Part shown: positions 37,769-38,148 of the stretch, piece after piece
Layout of the letters: each line of letters starts with the position of its first letter
How positions within the stretch are numbered: the first letter of the stretch is position 1
Source of the DNA: Actinomycetes bacterium
GTDB lineage: Bacteria; Actinomycetota; Actinomycetes; Actinomycetales; Micrococcaceae
Length of the DNA stretch: 38,148 bases
Direction of reading: 5' to 3'
Assembly (NCBI GenBank): GCA_023426375.1
Contig: JAFAAV010000116.1
Span: 1 to 38,148 of the forward strand
Notes under the pieces: generated by a model
Told to the model about the DNA's origin: nothing
What the model saw: the letters and a program-made list of their open reading frames with translations, nothing else
The model's database searches: none
Position numbers and translations under genes: made by a program

Positions 37769-38148
37769 ATGCACAACATCGAACGCATCGCCCCCGAAGG
37801 GGCTCAGTCGCCCATGTCCGGATCCACCAAGGCGCGCCGCCGTGCGCCCATCACCATGGCCGCGATGGCCATCGCCGCACTTGCCCTCACCGCGTGTGGG
37901 GCGGGTGGCAATGGGGAGGCGGGAGCGGCGTCGTCGTCCCCGAGCGCGACCGAAAGCGCGAGCGAGGCCGCTGCGAAGGAAGTCTCGAGCCTGACCCCGC
38001 GCGCCGTGGTGTCCTATGACGGCGGGCTGCTCACCGTGGACATCGAATCCGGGGAGGTCGTCGACGACACCAAACACGAGGGCTTCCTGCGACTCAACAA
38101 CGCGGGCGACGGTCGCCACGTGATGGTCACCGACAGCGACGTGTTCCG
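37769..38148 (+). CDS. aztD: AztD-like zinc metallochaperone lipoprotein (3' end outside the window)
   Basis: ATG 37769 opens a frame that runs off the window after 126 codons. An Arg-rich leader (KARRRAPITMAAMAIAALALTAC, split here as n-region and h-region) ends in a lipobox with Cys43, followed by a Ser/Ala/Glu-rich tether. The folded part begins VVSYDGGLLTVDIESGEVV and continues LRLNNAGDGRHVMVTD, a blade of a seven-bladed propeller as in AztD, the extracytoplasmic chaperone that hands zinc to the AztABC importer. The start of transcription would lie only about 15 bases before the ATG. The box at 37735-37749 suggests induction when zinc is low. An aztABC set just downstream would confirm it; that DNA is not in the window. 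Confidence 0.7.
   Translation, partial: MHNIERIAPEGAQSPMSGSTKARRRAPITMAAMAIAALALTACGAGGNGEAGAASSSPSATESASEAAAKEVSSLTPRAVVSYDGGLLTVDIESGEVVDDTKHEGFLRLNNAGDGRHVMVTDSDVF

Noticed and set aside
1..38148. Prophage, plasmid or integrated element boundaries
   Set aside because: No integrase, transposase, phage structural gene, tRNA or att-like duplication was seen; gene content is ordinary chromosomal metabolism and envelope functions.

Overview
The window is 38,148 bases of GC-rich chromosome from an actinobacterium, most likely of the order Micrococcales (Micrococcaceae or a close relative). This rests on base composition, GTG and TTG starts behind strong GGAGG-type ribosome binding sites, actinobacterial families (CsbD, BadF-type kinase, ArsC of the CVKNGGKS type, the lipoprotein at 30113-31069, AztD) and Tat signals of the form SRRTLAKGAAWS. 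The genus is inference. I see no rRNA, tRNA, CRISPR array, transposase or phage gene. No gene-free stretch exceeds 300 bases; the longest (16899-17157, 36428-36666, 37546-37768) are described in the features.

Layout. 1-6677: 3' part of an AbgT-type transporter, a large multipass membrane protein with an extracellular tail, a SulP anion transporter with STAS domain, and a RarD-type permease. 6698-11770: a divergent pair of a glucose-6-phosphate dehydrogenase homologue with an altered active-site motif and a GH15 glycosidase, then an L-serine dehydratase. 11799-12572 and 18584-19387: two Tat-exported proteins with nearly the same signal peptide but unrelated mature parts. Between them: a YfcE-like phosphoesterase, an arsenic cassette (acr3, arsC-like) behind a long inverted repeat, ThpR, a VWA protein and an MFS transporter.

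19527-25711: two M20-family amidohydrolases, a family III CoA-transferase, glutaryl-CoA dehydrogenase and 3-hydroxybutyryl-CoA dehydrogenase. The last three read as glutarate to acetoacetyl-CoA with the crotonase step missing. 25782-31069 (minus strand): a secreted penicillin-G-acylase-like Ntn hydrolase with a perfect 18-bp TetR-type palindrome upstream, a translationally coupled monooxygenase-like protein and BadF-type sugar kinase, a CsbD stress protein and a conserved lipoprotein.

32225-36427: a MarR regulator divergent from an SDR / amidohydrolase / acyl-CoA dehydrogenase / MaoC hydratase operon. This is the best candidate for an undescribed system: a complete beta-oxidation turn in which an amidohydrolase may replace thiolase, in the manner of the Rhodococcus hydroxycinnamate (cou) route. 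Its acyl-CoA dehydrogenase resembles glutaryl-CoA dehydrogenase but lacks the substrate-carboxylate arginine that the other copy in this window keeps. 36428-38148: a cluster of degenerate inverted repeats, a beta-hydroxyacid dehydrogenase, a pair of direct repeats, and the start of an AztD-like zinc chaperone lipoprotein behind a Fur/Zur-type box.

Functions are read from motifs and remembered family features; no database search was run.
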